From: Leptolyngbya sp. FACHB-261
GTDB taxonomy: Bacteria > Cyanobacteriota > Cyanobacteriia > FACHB-261
Length of the DNA: 64,000 nucleotides
Reading direction: 5' to 3'
NCBI RefSeq assembly: GCF_014696065.1
Contig: NZ_JACJPL010000022.1
Coordinates: 186,001 to 250,000 of the forward strand
The notes under the pieces are model-generated. The model did no database searches. It saw only the letters and a list, made by a program, of their open reading frames with translations, and had not been told where the DNA came from. The translations under genes were made by a program, and so were the position numbers. Within the stretch, counting starts at the first letter, position 1; every line of letters begins with the position of its first letter. Of the stretch, positions 8,733 to 17,582 are shown piece by piece.

Positions 8733-9206
8733 TCAAACCGCTTGAGGGTTGAGGCGAATCATTTCCCAAGTTGTGTAAGTGCCAATTGGGCTCCAAAGTA
8801 CGTAAGGCAGTAGCAACAGCGCAGCCCAACCCGAGAGCGGCCAAACTGACAGAGTTAGAACAACTCCTAGAACAACCCCAATGGCCCCAAGGATAGTTCC
8901 TACTGCTAAACTACGTTGCCGTAGCATCACAGGGATATAGGCCACTGTAAAGATCTCAAGCAGTAGATAAAGTCCCATCAGTAGCCAGGTGACGAAACTG
9001 CCCGGATCACTTTCCCAAACTTGGGTTGCTGACCAGGCTCCACAGGCAAAGATAAAAGTCCATATAAAAGGAATAGCAGGCTCGAAAGATAACCAATCGG
9101 GCCGTTTTAGGTGCGCGAACCACTGCACATCTCGCAATCTAAGCCACACTCCCCCTAGGGCAACTAAGAAGGTGATTGCTCCGATGGTTAGCCCGGATGT
9201 GCTCAT
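8733..9206 (-). CDS. TspO/MBR family tryptophan-rich membrane protein
   Basis: The 157-residue protein has five predicted helices and the family signatures RPDWLSFEPAIPFIW near the first loop and LPYVLWSPIGTYTTWEMIRLN at the end. TspO proteins bind tetrapyrroles and porphyrin intermediates in membranes and are linked to stress responses. Trp content is high. The ATG at 9206 follows GAGG about 9 bases upstream. The second half is slightly divergent from textbook TspO (fewer aromatic residues in helix 5), so the exact ligand is uncertain. Confidence 0.85.
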   Translation of the reverse strand: MSTSGLTIGAITFLVALGGVWLRLRDVQWFAHLKRPDWLSFEPAIPFIWTFIFACGAWSATQVWESDPGSFVTWLLMGLYLLLEIFTVAYIPVMLRQRSLAVGTILGAIGVVLGVVLTLSVWPLSGWAALLLLPYVLWSPIGTYTTWEMIRLNPQAV

Positions 9207-9564
9207 AAAATTATCCTCAACCTACTAAAAGCGTATTTAAATCAAGTGTTTAGATCCAAATACTCGCAATTGAAAAAGCTGCTTTAATCAGCCTGTAGTT
9301 AGATCAGCCAAGCTATGACAGTGAGTGCTTTGTTAGGTCCTCAGCTGCGCAGCTCGATCTGCAAGTTGAGCTGCGCTGAGCTTGAAGAAAACTATTTTCA
9401 GTGAGTTGCTTTGGATCCAATGGCTAATCTGCACCACAATTCCACGTGAATGGAACATGTCTAGAGGCCTCTCAGGGCAAGGCCAGCGCGTCCTATTGCT
9501 ATTCAAGCCCCACCTCAGCCGACAGCTAGGATAGGGGAACCAGACGTTGGCTGCCTGTTGCTCG
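9207..9564. other. Intergenic between divergent TspO and kinase genes
   Basis: No convincing gene is present. The stretch contains an interrupted inverted repeat at 9340-9380 (CTCAG, CTG bulge, CGCAGCTC, 12-nt loop, GAGCTGCG, CTGAG) and must hold the promoters of both flanking genes. Confidence 0.5.
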
Positions 9565-11304
9565 ATGTCTTCTCCCCAAGTTTCCCGTTGTATCAATCCT
9601 GAGTGTCGGCAGCCCTTTCCTCGTCCTTGGGAAGACCGCTTCTGTCAAAGTTGCGGTACGACGCTGCGCTTGAACGAGCGCTACGTGCCGCTTCAGCTGT
9701 TGGGGGAGGGGGGCTTTGCTCTGACCTACACCGTACTAGATTTACAAGGCCAGACCGAAAGAGTCTTAAAAGTGCTCACCGACTCGGTACCAAAAGCCCT
9801 GACCCTGTTTCAGCAGGAAGCCGAAGTCTTGGCTAGCATCCGGCACCGAGGGGTACCCCGGGTTGAGTCAGACGGCTACTTTGTGGTCAAGACACCCTCG
9901 CAGTCGCTGCCCTGCCTGGTGATGGAGAAAATTGAAGGGGTGACTCTGCAAACAGTCCTCAAGCGCCATCCTCAGGGTTGTTCACCTGAGCAAATCATCG
10001 ACTGGCTACTTCAGGCTACCGAGATCCTGGAGGTTCTTCACAGTCGCCATATCGTTCACCGCGACCTCAAACCAGCCAACCTCATGCTGCGCTCACAGGA
10101 TGGCAGCCTGGTTGTGATCGATTTCGGTGGCGTCAAACAGATTATGCAGACCACATCGGAGCACTCAGCCGAAAACCAGGCCGCATCTACCCGGCTCTAC
10201 TCCCTCGGCTACAGCCCACCCGAGCAAGTGACTGGCGCTGCTGTACGACCTCAAGCAGACTTTTTTGCTTTGGGACGCACCATGCTGCACTTGCTGACAG
10301 GGCGCTTTCCTACTGAGTTAGAAGACGTTGTCACTGGAGGTCTAGACTGGCAGGTCCGGGGAAAATTCGATGCGCCTCTCGTGGACTTGCTAGAAGACAT
10401 GACTCGGTTGGATGTTCGCCAACGTCCGACTAGTGCCACTGAGATCCGGCAGCGCCTACAACCGCTCCAATTCTTCTTCTCCAAGCCTCAGCCCTCTATC
10501 CCCAACCCTCATCCCAGTCCTTCTGCTCCGTTTCCCCTGCCCCAACCTCCCCCAGTTGCGCCTGCAACCAAACCCCCCCGACGCGCCCATGAGTTTCTTG
10601 CCCAAGCCAGTCGAGGGCTCCTGAAGGCGGCACGAGTGGTTACGGATACGGGTTGGAGCGTTCTCTTAGGCGGTTTTGGTGGCTTAGCTGGCGGTGCTCT
10701 AGGCTGCCTGCTAGCCTATGCCATTCCTGTGGGGCCTCGATTGATCAATGGGGTACTGGCCCTTTTCCAAGGGCAGCTGGGCGATCCAGCGCTGCTGGTC
10801 GGGCGTGAGGTCACCCCTTTTCTGTTAGCTGGCATTGCAACGGCCATTGGTTTAACCGAAGCGGGTGGCTTTCAGCAGCGCCGACGCTATCTGCTCTCGG
10901 CGCTAACTGGTGGCAGTGGCTACCTACTGGGGCTGCTAGCGCTGCACGGACTTCTAGCCCTGGGCCTGCCGGGTCTTGCCCTACCATCCTTTACCTTTAT
11001 TGCCAGTCTGCTGTTGGTGCTGGGTCTGGGACTCAAGCGTGATGCGCTCAGTTATGGCGCTCTGGCAGCGGCTGGCACGACAGGGTTCAGTAGCATGCTA
11101 CTGCTGTTCCCCAGCTTTGCTGGACCGTTTGCCACGGCTGTAGGTCTGTGGCAGTCCCTGCTCCTCCAACCAGATATTTCAGCCCTTCGATTTGAGGAGT
11201 TTCTGTCTGTGTGCAGCTTCTTCGCAGTGATGGGCATCGCACTGGGCCTATCCCTATCTCTGGCTCACTATCTATTGCTACCCCTGGCCCGACAACTGAA
11301 GTGA
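9565..11304 (+). CDS. Serine/threonine protein kinase with zinc ribbon and membrane tail
   Basis: The 579-residue protein opens with a zinc-ribbon (Cys9, Cys14, Cys27, Cys30), as in many cyanobacterial Hanks-type kinases. The kinase domain spans about 38-310: glycine loop GEGGFALTY, Lys69 in VLKVL, catalytic HRDLKPANL (Asp166) and DFG (Asp186). A Pro-rich linker (about 308-340) follows. The C-terminal third has about five hydrophobic segments rich in Gly and Leu, so the kinase is membrane-anchored with the catalytic part in the cytoplasm. I start at the ATG at 9565; an upstream TTG at 9547 in frame is less likely. The substrate is unknown. Confidence 0.92.
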   Translation: MSSPQVSRCINPECRQPFPRPWEDRFCQSCGTTLRLNERYVPLQLLGEGGFALTYTVLDLQGQTERVLKVLTDSVPKALTLFQQEAEVLASIRHRGVPRVESDGYFVVKTPSQSLPCLVMEKIEGVTLQTVLKRHPQGCSPEQIIDWLLQATEILEVLHSRHIVHRDLKPANLMLRSQDGSLVVIDFGGVKQIMQTTSEHSAENQAASTRLYSLGYSPPEQVTGAAVRPQADFFALGRTMLHLLTGRFPTELEDVVTGGLDWQVRGKFDAPLVDLLEDMTRLDVRQRPTSATEIRQRLQPLQFFFSKPQPSIPNPHPSPSAPFPLPQPPPVAPATKPPRRAHEFLAQASRGLLKAARVVTDTGWSVLLGGFGGLAGGALGCLLAYAIPVGPRLINGVLALFQGQLGDPALLVGREVTPFLLAGIATAIGLTEAGGFQQRRRYLLSALTGGSGYLLGLLALHGLLALGLPGLALPSFTFIASLLLVLGLGLKRDALSYGALAAAGTTGFSSMLLLFPSFAGPFATAVGLWQSLLLQPDISALRFEEFLSVCSFFAVMGIALGLSLSLAHYLLLPLARQLK

Positions 11305-11379
11305 TCACTTTCTGATTTTCTAGCGCCGAGACTGGCTGAGGTGTCCTAAGCTGTAGGCTGAATTGTCTGTTGAGTAGCT

Positions 11380-12546
11380 ATGAAACTCGCGGCCCGTCTC
11401 AGCCAGATTACCCCTTCCCTGACTCTCGCGATCTCGGCTAAGGCCAAAGCTATGAAGGGAGAGGGCATTGAAGTCTGTAGCTTCAGTGCGGGCGAGCCTG
11501 ACTTTGATACTCCCGAGCACATTAAGGCAGCGGCAGCCAAGGCGTTGGCCGAGGGCAAAACTAAATATGGCCCTGTTGCTGGGCAACCAGAATTGCGAGC
11601 CGCAATCGCACAGAAATTGCAGAACGATAACGGCCTCTGCTACGGCCCAGAGCAAGTACTGGTCACCAACGGTGGGAAGCATTCCCTCTACAACCTGATG
11701 ATGGCGCTGCTGGACCCAGGCGATGAGGTGATCATTCCTGCCCCGTACTGGCTGAGTTATCCAGAAATGGTCAAACTTGCAGATGGCGTGCCAATCATCG
11801 TTCAAACCACGCAAGAAACTGGCTACAAAATTACACCGGCTCAACTGCGCAGCAGCATTACTGAGCGTACAAGGCTATTGATCCTCAATTCTCCCTCAAA
11901 CCCCACGGGTATGGTCTATACACCTGATGAGGTGCGGGCGCTCGCTGAAGTTGTGGTTGAGGCGGGTATTTGGGTTGTTTCTGACGAGATTTACGAGAAA
12001 ATTCGCTATGACGGCATTGAGCATCTAAGCATTGGAGCAGCTAGCCCTGAAGCCTTCGAACGCACGATTGTCAGCAGTGGTTTCGCTAAAGCCTACTCCA
12101 TGACCGGCTGGCGGATTGGTTATCTAGCAGCTCCCTTAGCGATTATCAAAGCAACTAGTACACTGCAAGGACACAGCACCTCGAATGTCTGCACATTCGC
12201 TCAATATGGGGCAGTTGCTGCGCTTACGAGTTCGCAAGATTGCGTTGAAGAAATGCGTCTCGCCTTTGCTAAACGCCGTGAGGTAATGTATGGGCGGCTG
12301 AGCACAATTCCAGGGGTCAAATGCCCGAAACCGGATGGTGCTTTCTACCTGTATCCGGATATCAGTGCAACCGGCCTGACTTCTATGGCTTTTTGCGATG
12401 CCCTGCTCGAGGAAAAGCAAGTAGCTGTTATTCCAGGTATTGCTTTTGGCAACGACACCAATATCCGCCTTTCCTACGCCACAGATCTAGACACAATCGA
12501 GAAAGGCATGGACCGGTTAGAAGCATTTGTGCATAGCCGAGTCTGA
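11380..12546 (+). CDS. aspC: Pyridoxal-phosphate aspartate-type aminotransferase (class I)
   Basis: The 388-residue class I/II aminotransferase has PLP lysine Lys237 in [13 protein letters not shown], Asn174 (NSPSNPTG), Asp202 and Tyr205 (VVSDEIYEK), and a C-terminal substrate-carboxylate Arg in NIRLSYA. The pattern matches the Ib subgroup of bacterial aspartate aminotransferases, some of which also accept prephenate. The reaction is transfer of the amino group between aspartate and 2-oxoglutarate. It follows the kinase gene by 75 bp on the same strand and ends in a hairpin shared with the convergent MFS gene. Confidence 0.93.
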   Translation: MKLAARLSQITPSLTLAISAKAKAMKGEGIEVCSFSAGEPDFDTPEHIKAAAAKALAEGKTKYGPVAGQPELRAAIAQKLQNDNGLCYGPEQVLVTNGGKHSLYNLMMALLDPGDEVIIPAPYWLSYPEMVKLADGVPIIVQTTQETGYKITPAQLRSSITERTRLLILNSPSNPTGMVYTPDEVRALAEVVVEAGIWVVSDEIYEKIRYDGIEHLSIGAASPEAFERTIVSSGFAKAYSMTGWRIGYLAAPLAIIKATSTLQGHSTSNVCTFAQYGAVAALTSSQDCVEEMRLAFAKRREVMYGRLSTIPGVKCPKPDGAFYLYPDISATGLTSMAFCDALLEEKQVAVIPGIAFGNDTNIRLSYATDLDTIEKGMDRLEAFVHSRV

Positions 12547-12584
12547 GATATCCCTAGTTGAGCTTGAGAATCGCACAAGTACAT

Positions 12585-12609
12585 GCCTGTTTCTCCTAGA
12601 GAAGCAGGC
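12585..12609. terminator. Hairpin between convergent genes
   Basis: GCCTGTTTCTC pairs with GAGAAGCAGGC (one G-U) across CTA. It lies between the ends of the aminotransferase (plus) and the MFS gene (minus) and can serve both strands, though the T-run is weak. Confidence 0.55.
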
Positions 12610-12651
12610 GTCAGAATTTAGACAGCTCTTCTCTAAAGAATAGGAGGTAAG

Positions 12652-13923
12652 TCAGCTAATGATGCCCGCCCGTCTGTAAATAGGTAGCACTAACTTTCTC
12701 AAAGCTGGTAGTTGCCTGGAAAATAGGAGCGAACCCAGAATACAAAACACACCGCCAAGGATCAGTGTGGTAGGCACTCCAATCCTCTCCGCTAAGCTAC
12801 CCGCTATCAGATTACCAAAGGGCACCATGCCAAGGAATGACATGGTGTACAAGCTCATGACTCGCCCTCGTTTTTCGTCCTCAATAATGGTTTGCAGAAC
12901 TGTATTGCTAGAGGCGATTTGAAGAATTAAACCAAGGCCAATCACTAGCATCATGATTAAAGAAAGCCAAAGCTCTCTTGAGAGAGCAAAAGCAATTAGC
13001 CCTAGACCTAAAATTGCGGGCGAGGAAACAATGATATAGCCTAAGCCAACGACAGTAGCTCGGGAACTCAAATAAACGCCACCCATCAAAGCCCCTAAAC
13101 CAGAGGCGGCCATCAAGAAACCAAACGTGTTGGGACCACCGTGGAGAATATCTTGAGCAAAAACAGGTACCAAAATCGTGTAGGGCATACCCATTAAGCT
13201 AACCAGAGCGAGCAGCAGCAGAATGGCACGAATCGGCGGAAAGCCGAAGGCATAAGTGAAGCCTTCTTTTAACCAGCGCAAGGGTTGGTTGGCTCCCGCT
13301 GCACTCTTGGTAGGACGAAGCTTCATTGCCAACAGAGCAGCAATCACAGCAATGTAGCTCACACCATCAATCAGAAAACAAACGCCAGCGCCAACCGTAG
13401 CAACCAGCAAACCGGCAATCGCTGGTCCTACCAAACGGGCCCCATTGAAAACCGAAGAGTTGAGAGCAATGGCATTACCCAAATCTTCTTTGTTTTCAAC
13501 TAAATCTGGCACTAAGGCTTGACGAGCAGGCGCATCAAAAGCATTGATCACACCCTGAAAAACACCTAGGACAATGATGTGCCAGATGTTAATGATTTCA
13601 GACAGTGCCAGTGCAGCTAAAGTCAGAGACTGAACCATCGCCAACGCCTGTGTGACAATCAGCATGTGATGGCGATTCCAGCGATCGGCTAAAACACCAG
13701 TTATGGGAGTCAACAGGAACGAAGGAATCTGGCTGGCAAAACCAACAATGCCTAGCAATAAAGCTGAATTGGTCAGACGATAAACAAGCCAGATCGTGGC
13801 GACCTGAGTAATCCAGGTTCCAATAAGAGAAAGTCCTTGACCTGCAAAAAAAAGACGATAGTTTCTAGAGCTTAGCGCCCGCAGCATCAGACGCAGGCCT
13901 TTTTTCTCTTCCTTCCGAGTCAC
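12652..13923 (-). CDS. MFS transporter, MFS_3/EntS-like exporter
   Basis: The protein has about 12 transmembrane helices and the family features RNYRLFFAGQGLSLIGTW at the start and GVLADRWNRHHML between helices 2 and 3 (the MFS A motif). A conserved FDAPARQALVPDLV segment is typical of the enterobactin-exporter-like subfamily. It likely exports a small amphipathic compound. I prefer the GTG at 13923 (with AAGGGTAAGG upstream). An in-frame TTG at 14037 would add 38 unlike residues, and the ATG at 13887 is also possible. It stands alone, so the substrate cannot be inferred from context. Confidence 0.88.
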   Translation of the reverse strand: MTRKEEKKGLRLMLRALSSRNYRLFFAGQGLSLIGTWITQVATIWLVYRLTNSALLLGIVGFASQIPSFLLTPITGVLADRWNRHHMLIVTQALAMVQSLTLAALALSEIINIWHIIVLGVFQGVINAFDAPARQALVPDLVENKEDLGNAIALNSSVFNGARLVGPAIAGLLVATVGAGVCFLIDGVSYIAVIAALLAMKLRPTKSAAGANQPLRWLKEGFTYAFGFPPIRAILLLLALVSLMGMPYTILVPVFAQDILHGGPNTFGFLMAASGLGALMGGVYLSSRATVVGLGYIIVSSPAILGLGLIAFALSRELWLSLIMMLVIGLGLILQIASSNTVLQTIIEDEKRGRVMSLYTMSFLGMVPFGNLIAGSLAERIGVPTTLILGGVFCILGSLLFSRQLPALRKLVLPIYRRAGIIS

Positions 13924-14194
13924 AACCTTACCCTTTGTTTTTTCTGAGCCCAAACTTACAATTGCTACAACAATAATTCCGATTTCTGAGCTTGAGAAAC
14001 AAGGTTCAAAAATCGGGTTGTAGGAGGATTGAAGCAAGGTTTATGAGGAGGAATTCACATCAAAGCACGAATTGAAAAACAAGCTGATGAGCGACTTGTT
14101 CACAGAACTTAGCAATTCGGCAGCGACTTTTGCCCCTATCTTTGGACGCAGCCCTGTGTCTGGACCCAAGAGTTAACTCAGACTGAAAGCAGCC

Positions 14195-15028
14195 TTACTG
14201 CCGCGACCCAGTAAACCAATCCAACGCCTCCCGCGTGATCTCAGGGGGAATCGTATGTGGGCCGTCAAACTCCCGATAGAGCACGTCATAACCCGCACGT
14301 TGCACCTGCGGCACGATTCTGCGGCTGCAGCGGTCGATGGGCAGAACTCGATCGCGAGTGCCATGCGAAATATAGAGACGTGGAGTGCCTTGCTGTGAGG
14401 CAGGAGTCATAAAACCAGGCGAGAAAGCGATGACATGAGTGAATAGGTCACCGTTGGTGAGGCCGACCGAGAGCGCATAGGAGGCTCCATCAGAGAAACC
14501 TTCGATAGCAAGGTGAGTTGGATCGATCGCGTAACGACTAAAGGTCTGTGCCAAGAGCTGGTCGATCGCAGCGATGTCGGGGCCATACTCACCAAACAAC
14601 ACATCCCAAGTCTGGCGACGAGAGGCAGGGGCGAGCAGAATTAGGCCAGCAGCATCGGCCAGATTGAGCAATGGCGCCAAGCCACCGCGAGCATCACCGC
14701 CCGCGCCATGTAGCATCAACACAAGGGGGGCAGGTTGCGTTGCTCGATAGCCTTTAGGCACATAGAGTAGAGCGTCACGGCCTGCATCCAGATCTAGCCG
14801 TTGCAAACCGAGTGGGGCCGTTCCACTAGGCTGACTGGGCCTTGCTAAGAGACGTCCCTCCGCAGCAGCCTGGTCTCGGTTTTGTTGCTTGGGTTGCTCC
14901 CTAGTCATCGCTGTACTCCTACTGCCCTCGGTAATACAGGCGGCTAGAACGGGTGCAGTCAGTCCTCCCAGCCAAAGACTCAGTAGATGTCGCCGAGTCA
15001 GCCGTCGACGGATGCTGTGCTGCTTCAC
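14195..15028 (-). CDS. Lipoprotein alpha/beta esterase (PHB-depolymerase-like)
   Basis: The 277-residue protein has a twin-arginine-like N terminus (RRHLLSLWLGG) ending in a lipobox LAAC with Cys31, so it is probably an exported lipoprotein. The catalytic domain belongs to the poly(3-hydroxybutyrate) depolymerase/feruloyl esterase group: LMLHGAGGDARG oxyanion loop, Ser179 in EGFSDGAS, Asp226 (GTRDRVLP) and His258 (GPHTIP). It would hydrolyse an ester at or outside the membrane. No PHB synthesis gene is nearby. It is divergent from the repeat protein at 15275. Confidence 0.87.
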   Translation of the reverse strand: MKQHSIRRRLTRRHLLSLWLGGLTAPVLAACITEGSRSTAMTREQPKQQNRDQAAAEGRLLARPSQPSGTAPLGLQRLDLDAGRDALLYVPKGYRATQPAPLVLMLHGAGGDARGGLAPLLNLADAAGLILLAPASRRQTWDVLFGEYGPDIAAIDQLLAQTFSRYAIDPTHLAIEGFSDGASYALSVGLTNGDLFTHVIAFSPGFMTPASQQGTPRLYISHGTRDRVLPIDRCSRRIVPQVQRAGYDVLYREFDGPHTIPPEITREALDWFTGSRQ

Positions 15029-15274
15029 CCTAATGTCCTGCGCCTTTCTTCTCTACCTTCAAAAAGTGGCCAGAAGGCTACATCAAGCGCAAGAACTATC
15101 CTGGAGCTGTGCTGGGCGATACAAAGTTCGGAACTCGAGCTGATGATAAGACAGGCATTATGGTCCTAGCTCCGAGAAGCGCGCTAGCCTGACAAGGGCA
15201 ACTCACCCCTTTCGCAATCTATTTGCAACCTAATCGTCCTAAGAGCTGCAATTCACTGAACAGGAGAAGCAACC

Positions 15275-16420
15275 ATGTCGCCGGATGCACTATCACCAGT
15301 CCTTAGCCTGGAAGCCCTTAGCTTAACTGGGGTTGGAAGCAGCCCCCTGATCTCCGAAACGATCTCTGAAACTGGTTCTCAAACAAATTCCGCAGCCCTT
15401 GGTTCTAGCTTGTTGCTGGCTCCTCTCCAAGTTCTCACGACAGACGCTCAATCCAGTAGTGACCTTGCCACTTTTATCGAAGGCGTGCAGGGGACTCTGA
15501 CCGTGAGCAATGGCTTGCTGATTAGCGATTTGGATACGCCTGCTGGTCCTCTAGACAGCACCTTCAATCTGTCACAATTGACTAGTGATCTGGCAACTTC
15601 TGTGAGCACGTTGCAGGGCACTTTAAACATCAATAACGGGGTGTTAGTCGGCGATTTGAGCACCGAGGATGGCTTGGTGTCTGTCAACTCGGACTTCTCG
15701 CAACTGGCCCGCAACTTCATAGTTACAACCCTAGAATCTACCGACGCGACTATCCCCATCACCAATGGGCAGGCCAGCCTTGATCTCCCGACAGCCTTTG
15801 GTGATATCGAAGGCACCTTGGACTTTGGCAATGGGCAGTTGGTCAGCAATCTTGACACACCATTCGGCCCGATTCAGGGAACGTTCGATTTTCCTGATGA
15901 TGCTCAGATTCCCTTCAATCTGCCTCCCAATTTTGGCAATGCAGTTGGAACTCTGGACTTCGCAGCTGGGCAGGTGGTGATCGATTTAGTTCCGCTGTTT
16001 CCTGGCAGCGATCTGACTGTCCCTCTGAATTCCCTATCCGGGAATTTAGTACTCAATGATGGGCAAGCCGCCCTCACCGTTAACACGGCGGTTGGTCCGG
16101 TTGAAAGCTCCATTAACCTGACTCCTCTAGTCAGTGATTTCGTCGTAGACGCGACTCAAAGCGCGAACGGCACCCTAACCTTTGGTAATGGGCTATTGAC
16201 CAGCAACCTCAATACCTCGTTTGGCCCTGTCAACGGCACAGTGAATTTGGCGCAATTGGTCAATGATGCGGCTTCAGATGTTCCTGGAGTCTCAGGCACC
16301 CTGACTCTCAGTAATGGTGTAGTGGTTAGCAATCTCACCACACCGACAGGCCCTCTGCAAGGCACGCTTGACTTGGGACAACTGGTTAGCGATCTCAATT
16401 TGACTGCTCCATCAGCCTAA
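15275..16420 (+). CDS. Repeat-rich protein of unknown function (beta-solenoid-like)
   Basis: The 381-residue protein has, after about 70 low-complexity residues, some seven or eight degenerate repeats of about 30-45 residues. Each has the pattern G-T-L-x-x-x-N-G-x-L-x-S-x-L-x-T-P-x-G-P, often followed by x-x-L-x-Q-L-V-x-D-x. Strands alternate with Gly/Asn turns, so a beta-helix or beta-roll is likely. It is acidic, has no Cys and no clear signal peptide. The ATG follows AACAGGAGAAG, and a textbook terminator follows. No function is known to me; a secreted structural or adhesive role is only a guess. Confidence 0.75.
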   Translation: MSPDALSPVLSLEALSLTGVGSSPLISETISETGSQTNSAALGSSLLLAPLQVLTTDAQSSSDLATFIEGVQGTLTVSNGLLISDLDTPAGPLDSTFNLSQLTSDLATSVSTLQGTLNINNGVLVGDLSTEDGLVSVNSDFSQLARNFIVTTLESTDATIPITNGQASLDLPTAFGDIEGTLDFGNGQLVSNLDTPFGPIQGTFDFPDDAQIPFNLPPNFGNAVGTLDFAAGQVVIDLVPLFPGSDLTVPLNSLSGNLVLNDGQAALTVNTAVGPVESSINLTPLVSDFVVDATQSANGTLTFGNGLLTSNLNTSFGPVNGTVNLAQLVNDAASDVPGVSGTLTLSNGVVVSNLTTPTGPLQGTLDLGQLVSDLNLTAPSA

Positions 16421-16452
16421 AATGCGTAACTCGGCTTAACACGGAATCCTGT

Positions 16453-16492
16453 AAAACTGCTCCTTCTCAAGCTTGGGAAGGAGCAGTTTTTT
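16453..16492 (+). terminator. Rho-independent terminator
   Basis: AAAACTGCTCCTTC (16453-16466) and its exact complement (16477-16490) form a 14-bp stem with a 10-nt loop, ending in TTTTTT. It closes the 15275-16420 gene. Confidence 0.92.
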
Positions 16493-16721
16493 ACTAGATA
16501 TGCGAAGTCCATTTTTAAGCTTCTCAAAAAGCATTTCTCTTCAACCGAAGGGCGAACCGCTTGATGAACCCATTGCTACTAATTTTGGTGGTGCTGGGGA
16601 CAAAGGCAATCCCACTTTATCCGACACAATTGACATGCCTGCAGAGCCGGAAATAGAAAAGTATTAGGGGTCCGGCTACTGAGGTCCTAGACAAAGCGAA
16701 TAGCCAGTTGGTTAGCCCGGT

Positions 16722-17095
16722 TTACTCTACAGTCTTGGACTGTAATGAGCAGTTGAACTCATTTAATGAACGCGCAGCTAGAGTGGCATCCATCAAAGCC
16801 TCCAACTGCTCCAAGTTCATGGCTTGAAATGCGACAGCCACTTCTGTAGAGACATCACCAAAGCGAAATTGAAGCACTTGCAATAAATGACGCTCGGCTC
16901 CTTGCTGGTTCCTTCTCGCAGAATCTCTTGATGCCGGGGGACTCATGTAACACAGCTATATCCCACCTCATGATTTGCTGCACAACAGGGGCATCCAGCA
17001 AAAAACTAGCAAAGAATGCCAAGAGAATTTGCATGAGGGGCTGTTTATCCCGTCCTAACTTGAGACAAATCAGTTCTTCTATTGGCTTGAGTCGC
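16722..17095 (-). pseudogene. Frameshifted remnant of an Rpn/PD-(D/E)XK nuclease family gene (DUF4351 tail)
   Basis: On the minus strand one frame reads RLKPIEELICLKLGR then LLAFFASFLLDAPVVQQIM and RWDIAVLHESP. A second frame reads QEILREGT, and a third reads QQGAERHLLQVLQFRFGDVS followed by LEQLEALMDATLAARSLNEF. Together these match the C-terminal half of the cyanobacterial Rpn-like family (DUF4351 end), but at least two frameshifts break it and the N-terminal nuclease half is absent. It is therefore a decayed gene, not a 74-residue protein. Such genes turn over fast in cyanobacteria. Confidence 0.75.
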
Positions 17096-17155
17096 TACAC
17101 TTCAGAGCAATGTCCTAACATCGCCCCCGAAGTTCCATCTCAGGAGAAGCTCACG

Positions 17156-17410
17156 ATGCCAGCTTGTACTCATGCCGATTCGATTCAAGGGGTCACGCCT
17201 AGTGCTCAGGGTTGTGAGGAATGTCTGGCTATGGGAGACAGATGGGTACATCTCCGGATCTGTCAGAGCTGTGGTCATGTGGGTTGTTGCGATTCGTCGA
17301 AGAACAAGCACGCTACGAAACACTTTCGGGCTACGGCTCATCCGATTGTGAAGTCGTTTGAGCGGGGTGAAGACTGGCGCTGGTGCTATGTCGATCAAAC
17401 ATTTGTCTAG
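17156..17410 (+). CDS. UBP-type zinc finger protein
   Basis: The 84-residue protein is essentially one UBP (ubiquitin-hydrolase-like) zinc finger: CTHADSIQ, CEECLAMGDRWVHLRICQSC, GHVGCCDSSKNKHATKHF, AHPIVKSFERGEDWRWCY. Bacterial stand-alone versions are common and their role is unknown; the fold binds C-terminal Gly-Gly tails in eukaryotes. The ATG at 17156 follows CAGGAGAAG, which decides the start. Decayed gene remnants lie on both sides, so this gene may sit on a formerly mobile or unstable patch. Confidence 0.9.
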   Translation: MPACTHADSIQGVTPSAQGCEECLAMGDRWVHLRICQSCGHVGCCDSSKNKHATKHFRATAHPIVKSFERGEDWRWCYVDQTFV

Positions 17411-17451
17411 CGTTCGTCTAAGGCTTTGCACGTTTGATTCACGGCTAGTTT

Positions 17452-17562
17452 TGGTTGGTATCAAAACGAGCTGAGCAATCAGAGCAACGGGCACAAGAAA
17501 TGGAGGCTCTGCTGCAACAGTATCGCGAGCAATTTGGAAATTTGCCCTCAGCAGATAGCTAA
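17452..17562 (+). pseudogene. C-terminal coding remnant (Uma2-like tail?)
   Basis: A frame that opens at 17452 reads RAEQSEQRAQEMEALLQQYR then EQFGNLPSADS and a stop. This resembles the charged helical tail of Uma2-family nucleases, but no start or catalytic part is present. It may simply be an accidental open frame. Confidence 0.35.
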
Positions 17563-17582
17563 TTTAATTGGGCTAGGCTCAC

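Noticed and set aside
9333-9596. 87-codon minus-strand frame upstream of the kinase
   Set aside because: It overlaps the kinase start, has no recognisable product, and spans an inverted repeat in the promoter region.
16473-16667. 64-codon frame after the 15275 gene
   Set aside because: It begins inside the terminator hairpin and has no ribosome site or family.
16722-16946. Intact 74-residue gene on the minus strand
   Set aside because: The upstream frame continues the same protein family with frameshifts, so it is the tail of a broken gene.
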